This document shows positions 34,501-46,136 of a stretch of DNA of 64,000 nucleotides, piece after piece. The number at the start of each line of letters is the position of its first letter. Position 1 is the stretch's first letter. The DNA is taken from the NCBI GenBank assembly GCA_018257865.1, contig JAEUBA010000049.1:62001-126000 (forward strand), in the 5' to 3' direction. The notes under the pieces are model-generated. The model searched no databases. It was not told where the DNA came from and saw only the letters and a program-made list of their open reading frames with translations. The DNA is from Stereocaulon alpinum. Its lineage: Eukaryota; Ascomycota; Lecanoromycetes; Lecanorales; Stereocaulaceae. Made by a program: the position numbers and the translations under genes.

Positions 34501-35736
34501 CCAGATTGGGGTAATGGAGGGGTTGGGAGAGGCTCATCATCGACAGATTGTCGGTATGAGCCTTTGGTTGAGGATCGAGGACGTCGATCAAGCGGCGGTG
34601 GGTCAGCTAGAACAGGTGAATTACTGCTAGAACCATCTTGAGCCATATCGCCGCGTACATGGCTCGGAGAGGGAAGAGTGGAAGAGGAGGTATTGCCTTC
34701 ATGGTTCGCGAATGGGCGATGAACCACGGTGAGGGGTGGGAATGGAGAAGGAGACTGATGGCGTGTTAATTCAGATGAATAAGCACCGACAGATGCTCGT
34801 GGTGTGAGGCTTGCGTTTTGAGATGGTTCTGGTGGCGGTATCTTGACTGGTAAAGGGAAGAGAGGGCCCTTATTCTTATTCTTGCGCCTTGGAAGGCGGA
34901 AAAAGGTCGTCGTGGTTGATACTGTGTGCGTTGTGGTAGTCGTCGCATACACGCCATGGTCTCCGAGGCTTCCTTCAGATCTAGAAGACTCCGAGAGCCT
35001 TGCAATCGGCAAAGCTAGAGAGGAATTCGAGTTGTCACCGTACGCGGGAGGTGCACTCAGTCCTTGGAATCTCTCCGGCCCATCGAATGTAATACGAGAC
35101 TCCCGTGCACTTCGGTTGGCAAACCCAGACTCTACAGTGTTCTGGCCAACGTTCATGTCTGATAGGGACAGATTCGATGGCCTAGGTGAGAGTGGCTCTG
35201 GTATTCCAGGAGCTTTATGGCGACGAGGTAGTGTAAACGTAGACTTCTTTTTCGGAGCTGTCTCAAAGCTCTCCGTGGGAGCAGTAGTAATAATAGATGG
35301 TGCTGCCCCATTGATTAGCATCCATGGTCTGTGGACGAAAGAGATTACTATTTGAGGTCTTACCTAAGGGCATTGGGGGAGTCGCTATGGAGGCGTGCTC
35401 CATGGCTGTCTTCGATATTTGAGGATCTGATTTGTGCCGATACTGAAGCATACTAAACCGCTGACGCTTTGGTTGAAGTTCCAGCTGAGCAGGAGGTCGG
35501 GGTGTTTCAATGGAAGTGGAGGCACCATCTCCTTTCGGAGGTTCGAACGACTTCCTGAGTGGAGAGGGCGACATGACAGATTCATGATTATCGAGACCTA
35601 GGTGATTGGTCCCCAATTCCTCGCTGGACGCAGGTTGGTCGATTTGTCCATCTGGCCTCGTAGGCTCAATGGTGCTGTATCGCCGAAGACCTCCAGGGTC
35701 TCCGCTTTTGTTTGTCCGCAGACGACTCCAAGGCAT
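31551..35736 (-). CDS. Sec7 and PH domain Arf guanine-nucleotide exchange factor (Syt1-like)
   Basis: Exons 35736-35364, 35302-34025 and 33970-31551 give 1356 residues. Intron 35303-35363 joins PMPL|A|PSIITTAP; intron 33971-34024 joins GVYASP|D|EAYFIAFSILILHTDVFN, in the middle of the Sec7 domain. The N-terminal 440 residues are Ser/Pro-rich. The Sec7 domain is at about 448-650; its glutamic finger reads LPKETQQIDR (Glu kept, the usual PGE is PKE). The PH domain is at about 727-870 (KVGILWRKD, WQEWGAILTGAQLYFF). A short coiled coil follows and the tail is disordered. Sec7 proteins load GTP onto Arf or Arl GTPases at Golgi or endosomal membranes; the PH domain directs membrane binding. Layout and length resemble yeast Syt1, an exchange factor acting on Arl1. 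The exact orthologue is inference. Confidence 0.9.
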
Positions 35737-36185
35737 CTTGCAGCTGTCGCATATGCACCATTGGGACAGTTATCGGAATGACTGTTCAGCTATGTCATCC
35801 CGTATTCGGAGGTAGTTGGGGAACCCTGCAAAGGTCGACAGGAGTTGAAACAGCTGAAGGAGGCAATTTGTAAACGAGTGACAGCGGAACCTGAGGTTGG
35901 AGAATGGATGAAGAACAGTCAGGAGAGAGTGATGTGTCGTGTCAACGTGATGAGACAGCTTCCAGAAGCTCTCGTTAGTGTTGATCCCCTTTGAGCCTTG
36001 CTTATCTCGTTCATGCACATAATTATGACGCCAAGGCACTAAATCAGTGACAACGCTGCCCTATTCGACGACCTCCGCTCAGCGCGTCCGAGGGTCCAGG
36101 CACCCAATTCACTATCATATACTTCTGTCTGCTCTTTTGTTCTGTCTTTCTTATACTATGTTCCTCCGTCAACAGTAACCTAAAC
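35737..36185. promoter_or_regulatory. divergent promoter region, Sec7-PH gene and ECM14
   Basis: 449 bp between outward-facing starts. Pyrimidine-rich sequence precedes the ECM14 ATG. No specific site identified. Confidence 0.5.
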
Positions 36186-38053
36186 ATGCGTCTTTCCCAT
36201 CATCTCTTCTCACTTAGCCCAGGGCTGCTGCTATGGACGTTGACCACCCTTGTTAATGCCTCCTCACCTAGCCCTCTTCAACCAGCTCCACAACTTCCAT
36301 TCCAAATACCACCACAGGTTGCGCATGACACCAATGGCAGGTCGTGGTTATCACATATGAGAGATAGCCTAATCCAGGCGATTTGGCATATTCCCTCCGA
36401 ACATGGCGAGAACAAAGTCAATTGCAAATCATCAGCGACGTCCGGCCCTCCATCAACGCTTGTTGCAAGGTATGGCGGGGATTTAGTCTTGCGCTTCGAG
36501 ATCAATTCAGTTGAAGAGGCGAAGGCACTTTCTGATGCTATCAATGTCCTCTTCTTGGATGTGTGGGAATTTACTACAGAATGGGTTGATATCCGATTGA
36601 GCAAGGACGTGGTAAGTCAAGTCCGTTATGGCGTTTACGAATGATTGGTCACTAATACGTCTTTCTCCAGGTCCCTTCACTGCTTGGACTGTTACCCCCT
36701 TCGCTGCAGCATGCACACACCCCTTTGATGCATGATCTTGCCCAAGCAATCTTCGAATCGTATCCTTCTCTGACCTTCGTCGACCCTTCACCCCCAGCAC
36801 AAGAGGCCCCTCGCCCGTTCAGTCCCGAGCTTCGCCCAGCAAGGGACGAGACAAATATCTTCTTCCGAGAGTATCAGCCCCTTTCCGTCATTGCTCCGTG
36901 GATGCGTCTCCTCCAGTCTCTTTTCCCCACCCACACCCGCATGATCAACATTGGCATGACCTACGAAGGTCGTGATATTCCCGCTCTTCGCGTCGGCGTA
37001 CACCCTACTAACTCAGAGAAGCCATCCAGCCCTCGCAAGACGATCATCGTTGCTGGTGGCTCACATGCGCGAGAATGGATCAGTACAAGCAGTATCAATT
37101 ATGTCGCCTACTCCTTTATCACCGCTTATGGAAGAGACAAGACCATAACGAAGCTGCTCGAGAAGTTCGATTGGATTTTCATTCCAACTCTCAACCCTGA
37201 CGGGTACCTCTACACCTGGGAGACGGACCGCTTGTGGCGCAAGAACCGCCAACAGACAGCGCTCCGCTTCTGCAAAGGCGTAGATCTCGACCGCTCGTAC
37301 GGCTTTGAATGGGATAGCGACTCCACGAAAAGCAACCCTTGCTCCGAGAGTTTCGCAGGCGAACATCCATTCGAGGGTGTCGAAGCTCGACGATTCGCAA
37401 ACTGGGTCCGCAACGAGACGAAGAACAACAACGCCGAATTCGTTGGGTTCCTAGACTTCCACAGCTACTCCCAGCAAGTACTTTACCCATACTCATATTC
37501 TTGCACCTCGGCTCCTCCATCCCTGGAGAACTTGGAAGAGCTAGCAATTGGTCTCGCAAAAGCGATCCGTGTCACCAATGGCGAGATCTACGGTGTTACT
37601 TCAGCCTGCGAGGGTAGCGTAGCCATTCCCCGGGCCAAAGATTGTCAACCTAGGCAAGAGAAGTCAAGGGACGAAAAGAAGCTCTGGCCTCGAATGGAGA
37701 CTGGCGGTGGCAGTGCCTTGGATTGGTTCTATCATGAACTCAAAGTTTCCTATGCATACCAAATCAAGCTGCGAGATACAGGCAGCTATGGCTTCTTGCT
37801 GCCAAGTAAGAACATCGTGCCAACGGGAAAGGAGGCTTTCAGCGCTGTGCAGTACTTTGGGCAATTCTTGCTGGGGAATAAAGGGATTGAGAAATCTGAG
37901 CCTGGAGTCAATGAGGCGGCCGAGATCTCAAAGCCTGAGGATGTGAAGAAAGAAGAGAAGGAGGAATGGGTGATAGTGGAGAAGGAAGAGGTGGAAGACA
38001 TCAACGCTGATAATAGTGCTGATTTCGAATTACGTCGGCGGCGGAGGAGATGA
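36186..38053 (+). CDS. ECM14: Ecm14, secreted pseudo-metallocarboxypeptidase (M14 family)
   Basis: Exons 36186-36611 and 36671-38053 (intron 36612-36670) give 602 residues. A signal peptide of about 25 residues (LLLWTLTTLVNA) and a propeptide domain precede the M14 fold. Zinc ligands are kept: H and E in GSHAREW and H in DFHSYSQQVLYPYSY. The substrate-side LNPDGYLYTW and Arg/Asn of LWRKNRQ are also kept. The general-base Glu, normally in ELRDTG, is Lys here (YQIKLRDTGSYGFLLP). That replacement is the hallmark of fungal Ecm14, known from yeast as a wall-biogenesis gene whose product lacks peptidase activity. A highly acidic, then poly-Arg tail (residues about 545-602) extends past the fold. 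Convergent with the CoA-binding gene, 184 bp apart. Confidence 0.93.
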
Positions 38054-38237
38054 TATGAAGTGTTTTTTGAGCGTCTACTAACCATGTTCTCGAACTCCAG
38101 CGGAAAAGGCCAGGCGCAACGGCGCTCAGGAGCTACATTTCTGCATGGGATGCTTATCATACCGTCTTATCTACAACATTTGGATAGCGTCTAATTATTC
38201 AACTATTCGATCCATACCCTATCCCTCGATATTCAAA

Positions 38238-38822
38238 CTACAATTTCTCCCTCTCCGCACCCAAACACCCCTCCCCATCAACAAGCACACACCAACCCTC
38301 CCCCCCACCTCCCCCCATTCCCCCAACCGCACACCCCTCCCACTCCCTCACCGCAAACGCCAACCCCTCCTCATCGAAACTGCCCGGCTGTAACCACACA
38401 GCCCTCACACCCGCCTCTTTCGCCTCCTTCAACACCTTCATCGTGATGGCTGGTTGGGTGATGATGCTTAGGGATGTTTCTGTCGGGTGGGGGAGGGAGA
38501 GGGGGGATGGGAGGGTTGAGAGGGTTTTGTTGGAGATGGTGATTGTGGGGCGGGAAGGGGTTATGGGGTGGGCGGGGAGGGAGTGCGAGGTGTACCAGTG
38601 GAGGACTGGGATGTTGTTAGAGTTTGTTGTGCGATTGGGGTTGGGGTGGTTGGGGGGTAATTGCCTTTGTAGCCGTATTTGTGGGGTGATTGACTTGCGC
38701 CTGGAGAAGATGTGTGTCAGTACCGGATGCTTATGCTAGCAAGTCTTGGAAATGCAATTAGAGCACTGACCTGCGACGGCGAAGTATTTGGAAGTAAAGA
38801 ACGATTTTGCTGCTGCTTCCAT
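38238..38822 (-). CDS. CoA-binding-fold (NAD(P)-binding-like) protein
   Basis: Exons 38822-38771, 38700-38665 and 38605-38238 give 151 residues, the usual size. Intron 38701-38770 is GT-AG (GTCAGT...CTCCAG). Intron 38606-38664 must start GC rather than GT (AAAG|GCAATT, branch CTCTAAC, end CCCAG): only this join restores HKYGYKVLHWY in frame. Product motifs are FFTSKYFAVAGAS at the N-terminus, SIITQPAITMKVLKEAKEAGVRAVWLQPG in the middle and a Gly-rich end before CVLVDGE. This is the CoA_binding (YccU-like) Rossmann domain. Bacterial relatives bind CoA; the physiological role in fungi is unknown. The last exon has a C-run on the plus strand encoding a Gly stretch. Confidence 0.85.
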
Positions 38823-40582
38823 TTTGCTAGTGGGACGTTTTACTGTAAAGATATAGTACGTAGTGGCACCGGATGATCGACCTTTGATCTTCTTCACGCC
38901 ATCGAGGTAGGTTCCTCGGTACGGCCCGCTAGAAAGACGCCGATATAGCGTCAAAAGCGTTTAGCTCGGTGTCAGGTGAAAGTATGAGATAACGTCCACG
39001 AGGCAACTAATCGGAGTATCGAAGATCATTGAGCTTGGGAGAGATCAATATGTTCCTGGCTTTGTCTAAACGCAATTGCCTGTAGGGCAAACACAATCAT
39101 CAAACGTATCATTCTGCTTCAAACACCAAGTTTGCCATTCTCCTTGCTCAAAACAACGCTACAGCCATTTCCTAGTGACCTATCGTTGCGAATACCAAAC
39201 CACTGTTTTGTATTATTCATCCCAATCGCGAACAAGAAATCCATCTTTTTCGTCCGTACCATTATCAGCTATACATTGACATGGGTGGTGGCGATAATAA
39301 TCAGCTGCCAGGTGTGTTATTTGGAAGCAAACAGTAGAATCGTAAAATGTTGTACGTACTCTGGACTTGACTGATAGGACTAACGTTGATATTCCTGCAC
39401 ACCGGTATTGTGAACATGCCTTCGAAGTTGTAGCCTTGGTCGAATAGCGATTATGATTGTCCGTTGATCACGGCGTCTATCCACCATTGTTGACGGACAA
39501 TTTATGGTGATGGTGGACGCTGTCACGGGAGCAGAAAGTACCGCTGTTGCTACTGCTGATGTTGCAGGAGCAGGATCCGAGGCGGCAATGGTTGCAAACA
39601 AGGGTAGTGAAACATTCTCCTTGACTTTTCAGATCGAAACCAGCAATAGTATAAGAAGCAAGCCCAGCGCCAATCCTAAGAGCAAGGCGTAAATTCACGC
39701 CTACAACAATAAAACAAAGTAGGTAAAGCATCTCACCACAAGAACTACCGAGGCGAAATAACCATTAAAAGCACCACACCCCGATCCTTCAATAACCCGA
39801 CATCACCACGCCTAAAGGAATCCCCAAGCCAAACAACAATCCATCCCCAACGAGAAATCGACGAGCGGCATATCTTCGCGTTGTACAAGAAACCATACCC
39901 ATAATCCAGAGATCTCATTTAAGAAGAGGAACTACAAGCGTACTGACATAAGGTAGGGTGCAAGACGTGAGACTGAGATATTGGACAGTACCTCACTATG
40001 AGCACAGCTAGCCGATACACATGACATCGCAGGAAGGCGGAAATCACAGCCATTATTGCGCTAGTCGATCGAATGATTTAGTAGTTCTGTTTCAGTAAGG
40101 ATGGCCAGAGATCCGAGGCGTTTGTCCGTTTGGCCCAGGCTTGTGGGATTACAGAATGGTAAGGTATCTCGTGGGAAGGCTGGGTCGAGCAGTGATACCA
40201 CCCGCCAACCGTCCCTACTTATTCCCTTTTACTAGCATGCACACTTAATTAGGGTGGAAGGATAGTTTAAATGTCTATTTCAACGACATCGCATTCCAGA
40301 ATCATACGGGAATGGAAGGGAGTGCTTGTAGGTAGTCAGTGTCTTGAGCAATAGTGTAATGAGAATGCATTCTAGAGGACTAGCTAGTCGGATATATTGC
40401 TTTGAACCATCTAAGAAGATGGAGAAACGACGTGTAATACAGGGTATTCATACATTGACCAATGTCTCCGGATTAGCCAACTTTGGCGTTAGAGGAGACC
40501 CAATAATCGGACACACAACGCCATTTCCACACTCCTCCCAACAATTACCTTGTCACATATATAGCAACATCATCCGCGTGTA
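38823..40582. other. intergenic, 1.8 kb, no supported gene
   Basis: A minus-strand frame at 39477-39731 starts with a hydrophobic stretch (MLYLLCFIVVGV) and the frame at 39380-39601 is Ala/Thr-rich. They could be remnants of, or one short, secreted protein gene, but I cannot join them convincingly. The rest shows no structure. Confidence 0.5.
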
Positions 40583-41925
40583 TCAAGATTCTCGATATCC
40601 ATCCGAGAATCCATTCTGACCATCTTCAGCAATATCAGGCCTCCGTGGTACTGGCACCCTGGGTAAATTCCTATAGGCATTGCCTCTCCGCCTCAATGAT
40701 CCACGTGGATTGCTCCTATGACTGGGTGGAGCCGTAGCACTAGATCCTTCCTGCATTGGGTAGCCTTCTTGTACTTCGTTGGGATCTTGTGGCCGTCGTG
40801 CGTAAGGGTCGAGGGCAGGTGGGTGTAGTGAACTACTCTGCTCGGGTGGACCTTGATCGTGATCGGGGACTATGCTGAAGCTGTGGCGAGAGCGATTCGC
40901 GCGTGATTCAGGAGTGGTGCTAGCGTTGTGGGTTGGAAATGGCCGATCATATTCTCCAGGATCATCCTGAAGTAGAGTCTCAGAGGTTGGTGGTTGCATT
41001 TCCGTATTTGATGTGCCAATCGCCGTGGGGATGTGGTCGCCTCTTATCGCCCGCTGCCGGCGCCGCCTTTGGACGAGGTAGAAAATGAGCGCTACTATGG
41101 CGGCAGCGACCACCGCCGAAATGATGGCCATACCAGCGACAAAAGCACTGCTGTAGGTAGCTGCCATTGGCCTCGCTGATTTTGTCGAAGAAGTCGAGCC
41201 CGCTAAATCACCTGTGCCAGACGAGGGTGTCGCTGTAATCGTAGTTGGTGAGCTTTTACTCTGACTCGACGCAAGTAACGTGGATGAAATTGATGACGAT
41301 AGAGACGATGTAGCTGTTGCTGCCAGCGAAGAAGTCGATGAGCTTGCGGAGGCTGGGCTGATTGGAATCGCGTCCGTACTTGTGAGAGCCAGCCCCGTCA
41401 CGCCAATGATGGTGTGCGCGACTCCAGCCTGGACAGAAAATGTTCCATCGCCAGTCCCGCAATCGCAGGTCCCAGCAGCAGCACTAGGTTGGCAGCACCA
41501 CTTATGGTTCCCACAAGACAAGACTGTGCCATCGTTATTGTTGACGGGATCATCTGTATATGGCATTAGCACATTTGTCATGAGGTGCAAAGGAGCATCG
41601 TTGTTTCTGTTAGCCCCGTACCTAGACAGAAGCTTCCGCAAGCCGATGAATTCCATTGAGGGTTGGTACAAGCCCCACGGGCTGAAGATCCTACGGACGG
41701 AATGACGAAATTCGTGGTGGGATCCGTGACAATACAAAGTCCATTATCTAAGCAAGTCCATCCGTCCTGGCAGCATAGCGATGTAAACGCGTGTGGGTCG
41801 CAAGGCCTATGTTCCCTGGCAAGGGCTCCACCTGGAAAGTAGCATTGACCTTGCACAAAGCGCAATCTGAAAAGGTTATATAGAAACAAAAGTCTCATGG
41901 GTCTTCGAGTCATGGGACCATCCAT
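40583..41925 (-). CDS. Cys-rich single-pass membrane protein, function unknown
   Basis: Exons 41925-41622 and 41553-40583 (intron 41554-41621) give 424 residues. A signal peptide (RLLFLYNLFRLRFVQG) leads to a cysteine-rich ectodomain of about 130 residues with CDPHAFTSLCCQDGWTCLDN, then CGNHKWCCQ and CDCGTGDG. A Ser/Thr-rich stalk follows, then one membrane helix (VAGMAIISAVVAAAIVALIF) at about 230-250, a RRRRQR stop-transfer cluster and a disordered, Pro-rich cytoplasmic tail. This arrangement is common in Pezizomycotina plasma-membrane or wall-associated proteins, some annotated as Mid2-like sensors. I cannot assign a specific ligand or pathway. Three N-terminal Met codons are possible starts. 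Confidence 0.8.
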
Positions 41926-42606
41926 GGCTGCTCAAAGCAACAAAATCCCAACTTTCTCTCCAGCAGAAAGTTCTAGGCCGCTGAACATGCAAGATTACCG
42001 TGTGACAGCATAGAACCTACCGCTTGAGCTAGCGTGGGCTAAGTCTAGGCAATGGAGTGCTCGTATTTGTACTCTGAAAGGGTGTGGACCCAGACCTTGG
42101 CAGCTCTAGCCTTATAACATTTTATTGAGAATTTGAATTTTGAAAGATGGGTCAAGATGCTCATTCTTATCGTAGCTGGAGGAAAGCTGTTGATAAGTAA
42201 TACATACATCAAAAGCTCTTCAGAAATTGCATGTTTTGAACGAGGTACAAATTTGGGGGCTTGAGCTAGAGGAATAGCGCGCAGCGGACCCAGAATTGGA
42301 ATGGCACTCTTCCATAGAGAGACGCGTGCGAGCCCAAGCGGCTGGCTAAGCCGTGCCATCATGCAGAGCACAGCACAATCACTCAATGAGAGCCTGCTCA
42401 GAGTCGCAAAAAAATCGCCGAGCCACATTTGAGGTTCAAATGTGCACGAACGGGTCACCCCTGAAGTGGAATGTCTTGAAGTCGCTACGCGGCGGCCTTA
42501 CTTCTCCCCTCCCCTATATGTAGCCTACCATCATTCTATTCCTCATGAACTAGGTCTAGAACTGGCAAGACACGAGTGTTCGAAAGTTAAAATCATACCT
42601 CCAGCC
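41926..42606. promoter_or_regulatory. divergent upstream region
   Basis: Upstream of both the membrane-protein gene and the 884-residue gene. The plus frame is open from 42442, but the segment before 42607 lacks the low-complexity character of the protein and is taken as leader. Confidence 0.45.
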
Positions 42607-45330
42607 ATGCCAGTCGACTATTGGGAGGATGGGGATTCGAATTCTTACCGACAGGCACTCCCTGCACCTCTACCTCGGTCCTTGCGAGCTGGTCCTGGAT
42701 CAGCAGGTATGCCCTCAAGCCAGGATCTCAATGATTCCGATTACCCAGCGCAGAGTCCGTTCGAAGATGACCGCGGGCCAGGAGATAGCTATTCCGACAT
42801 CAACGGGATAGAGCATGCAGTTCCGCACAGATCACGCAAAGAGCCTGGAGCTGCGTTGGTCCGACGTCGGGACTCAGCTCGCCACCACGGAGCACTCAAA
42901 GCAAGCAAAGACCTATGGGAAGACCTGGCGATCAAGTCCATGCCTCCAGAAAATACAGATTGCATGGTCAAATTGCTGGAGAAGCACGCTGACGGGAGGC
43001 TTCGACGCACATATCTTGAGGGCAGAGCCTTGAACGATGTTGACGACACTGCACTGGTTCTGAGCGTGGGCTTGACCTACTTATCAGGGACAGATAAACC
43101 TAAGGTTAATCGTCTTGAACAGGACTTCATGAATAACAGGGAACCTGACCAGAAAGATGCCGCCTGGAGGGTTAACACAGCTGGCGCGCTCTTATTGCAG
43201 TTCGACGTGACCCCGGATCTCTCCATCATGCAAACGGATCAGACTTGGGAGGTAGTAGCCAAAGCCAAAGGGCGCTTACAGAAAAACGATGTATACTTTT
43301 CGGAGCCAAGACGGGCGTTGATCCCGAGAGGTCGACAGGATGCAGTCACGATAGACAGTGCGCGTGTAAAAATCGTCAATGACCTGAGAGGAGAAAATTG
43401 GGATCTCCAAGGCCTACTCATCGAAGGTGAGAATTCTTCCACTTCCAAGCTTTCCGTGGAATAGTACCATGGAACAACCGACTGACCTCTCCTAGTTGAC
43501 GGCTTCTCATTGTGGAATTTGATCATCAATTATAAGTATCTCATATCAAGAGGCGGACCTGAAATGACGTTCGAAGAGACGAGCGAGCTTCTAGAGACCA
43601 TGATCGAAGATGCCCGTCGTCTCTGTATTCGAAGCCCCATACTCTTTCGGATGACTACTCGATCAAGAATCATCAATTCTGAGAATACTCGGTACGGGAC
43701 CGACGGCGGTGCCGGTTTCAGAACCTTGACAACCAGTAAAGGTATCAAGGAGATCATCTCACTGAGCGCCGCTTACTTCAACTCGTTGGATCCCACGGGC
43801 GGGGACAATGCGGTTCAGCGATTTATAAGACCGAGGTTCCTTCAGATGATAGTCTTGCTGCTATCATTGTTGAACAACACCGACCTTCTTGAGCTTCGGG
43901 ACTTCCTCGAGTCAACATACAAGCTCAAAGCTGACAGGCGTAACCTTGAGATGCTATTTCTGAAAGTCATCCCCTTGCTGTCGATCAATGCGAGAGTATT
44001 CCTCAAGGCCCTCGTGCCAGCTACTGAAGGCTTCCCACTAAGCAGCAATAGAGACGAGGACCATAGCCATATTTGGGACGTCTTCCTCAAACGGATCCTG
44101 AAGGACGGGTATCTGCTTCCAGGTACAGTCGTTGATCTAGGTCGCGAGTGTCTTTCCTGGCTGTACCAATGGCCTCAGGATGGCCTCAAGTCAACGACTG
44201 TGTTTAACAATTTACAGTATCAAGGTCGTTTGAGAACCATAAATGAGATTCCTCCCATTGAAATTCATCCAGGAGCCGGTATGGAGGAAGTCATGGTCAT
44301 CATGACAGACCTCAGTCAGTACACCATCAGCTCGAAGGACCTGGAAAAGATTACCTGTCTCACCCCTGGGGTTTACTCGGTCAGAGAAGCCGGAATGGGC
44401 AACAGATTATATGATCTCAACATTGAAGACACCGAGATCAATGGAGAACTTCAGGACGCCATCAGCAAGACCAACACGATCATTCAAAGAGTCAATAGAT
44501 GGTTGGCAACTACAGGTCCAAGAACCAGCGTCAAGAACCGGCTCCTTCGCCCGAACCGCGTTGAGCCCATGTTTTTCAATGAATATAAGGGCTCGGGCCG
44601 TCTGACTCGAAATGTTGCCATCTTGAACCATGGACGGCTGGCAATCTCATATAAGGTGGAGGGCAAGAAGATCAGCAGGACAGACTGTGTTCGGAGTATG
44701 GCTAGGGACATCAGCGCATTGCGGTTGCAGATCCGTCAAATCGAAGCTCGATCGGCGACAATGGACCATAGGTCATTGGCTGAAGAGAGGCGTAGCTTGA
44801 GGTACGCTTTGGAGGAAGCCAAAGCCCAGATTAGCTCAGCCGACCAAAGCCGGGTCGACATCCACGATTTTGAAGACATCTCAGAAGAGCCGATCGCCAC
44901 AGTCTTGTATGACGAAAGAGCAAGTGGGAGGGAACCTATGATCTGGAATAACTACACAGCTTCTTGCCAAGAGACGAGTGGCGTGCTCCGCGTCGAAGGG
45001 AAGTCATCAACTATCAGTAGCGTCAGATGGCTGACAGACGACATAATTGAGCTTTCCCTCTATCAGCAATCGGCGAGAATCTACGCAAGCCCACTCAAGC
45101 CAGTTGAAGAAGGATTCCGCGAAGACGAAGTCCGAGTCGGGGACACTGCAATGCTCGTTGGCCAATATATGATCATTGCTGAGGCAGATGAACACAGTGG
45201 CGATGCGGAGGCAGGCTTCCTAACGACCAATTACCTTAGAGTGACAAACATGGAGGATGAAGTTCGGACTAGACGTGGAGCGAATCGTGCACGACAATCC
45301 GAGTCCCTAATGACATGCTGCTTCCGCTAG
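42607..45330 (+). CDS. large protein of unknown family, 884 residues
   Basis: Exons 42607-43426 and 43496-45330, joined across intron 43427-43495 (GTGAGA...CTCCTAG) as LLIE|V|DGFSLW. The ATG at 42607 (MPVDYWEDGDSNS) is preferred over the open frame from 42442. The first 120 residues are Pro/Ser/Asp-rich and disordered. Residues about 150-480 look helical and folded, with several Leu-rich stretches (LQMIVLLLSLLNNTDLLELRDFL). Residues about 650-720 look like a coiled coil (ISALRLQIRQIEARSATM, EERRSLRYALEEAKAQI). The C-terminal 150 residues look beta-rich (VLRVEGKSSTISSVRWL, AMLVGQYMIIAEADE) and end MTCCFR. No signal peptide or membrane helix. I do not recognise any family and give no function. 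Codon usage and GC look like those of neighbours, so the frame is very probably a real gene. Confidence 0.75.
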
Positions 45331-45572
45331 TCCTTTTGGGTGGGTGGGGTGTATGGGTCGGATGTTGCTGGGCTATTAATACTTTGGAGCAGAGTTTTTC
45401 GATATATCTACGCGCTCAAAGAATCTCTTGAATGGTCTGTTCTCTCTGAGTTAGGAACTGGGGACGCAAACCTCTTCTCACTGGAAGCGAGAGGCCAGTA
45501 TCGCTTTGCACGTATTCCGGTGATTGCTGACTTGACGGTGAGTACCCGTATATCAGGTCATTCAGTCCCTTC

Positions 45573-46136
45573 TCAAGATGCATTCTCGGGTTTCCACGAA
45601 AGGGAAGACAGAACAGCCCTGGCCACTTCCGCACCTTCATGATCAGCCAAGATCGCCGCAATAAGGGCTGAGTCCAGGTCTGGGAAGTCTATCTCCAATG
45701 TTGCTTGTGTAGTATCTTTGACTGGGATGTTCCTGGATGAGGGTTGCCTCGATTGCGACGAAGAGGGTGCCCGGACGTAATCTGCCAGGCTTGCTGACTC
45801 GTGTGGAGTCGGGCTGTTTCTGTGATCCTCTTGTAGTGCATATTTCCTGTCCGGTCTTCCGCTGGCATGAGATGTTTGTCTAGAAAGTTTGCTCGAGCAA
45901 TTTTGCAAATGAGTCGTAGACTGCGTGGCTGCTTGCTGGTCTGCAGGCGCTAACAGTGACTGCACACGTCCAACCAGACCGTCGCTGAGACGGACTTTGA
46001 TCCCTCGAGGGTGATTGCCTCGGGTTAAGATCTCTGATATTTGCCCTGTCGTGAGCTTGCCAGATCGTTGATCTGCTTTGAGGACTATGTTGACTCCTAC
46101 GCCAGGCTGTAATTGGGACATCCTGGGTACAGCCAT
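45573..46136 (-). CDS. YwbE-like (DUF2196) protein with CUE-like tail
   Basis: A single frame of 187 residues. The start at 46136 gives MAVPRMSQLQPG; an internal ATG at 46121 is also possible. Residues about 10-60 are the DUF2196 domain (GVNIVLKADQRSGKLTTGQISEILT, then HPRGIKVRLSDGLVGRVQ), known as YwbE in Bacillus, a small beta-barrel-like domain of unknown role. A Ser-rich linker follows. The last 45 residues (FPDLDSALIAAILADHEGAEVARAVLSSL) have the two-helix pattern of a ubiquitin-binding CUE domain; this second assignment is my inference. Fungal YwbE proteins generally carry such an extension. Convergent with the 884-residue gene and divergent from RRP8. Confidence 0.82.
   Translation of the reverse strand: MAVPRMSQLQPGVGVNIVLKADQRSGKLTTGQISEILTRGNHPRGIKVRLSDGLVGRVQSLLAPADQQAATQSTTHLQNCSSKLSRQTSHASGRPDRKYALQEDHRNSPTPHESASLADYVRAPSSSQSRQPSSRNIPVKDTTQATLEIDFPDLDSALIAAILADHEGAEVARAVLSSLSWKPENAS

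Noticed and set aside
38260..38350. C-rich run as a regulatory i-motif
   Set aside because: It lies in the coding part of the CoA-binding protein gene and encodes a Gly stretch.
39380..39731. Secreted small protein gene
   Set aside because: A hydrophobic start is present, but I could not join the two frames with acceptable splice sites or find a family; left as intergenic.
42400..42450. tRNA B-box-like GAGGTTCAAATG
   Set aside because: No matching A box or cloverleaf stems in the neighbourhood.
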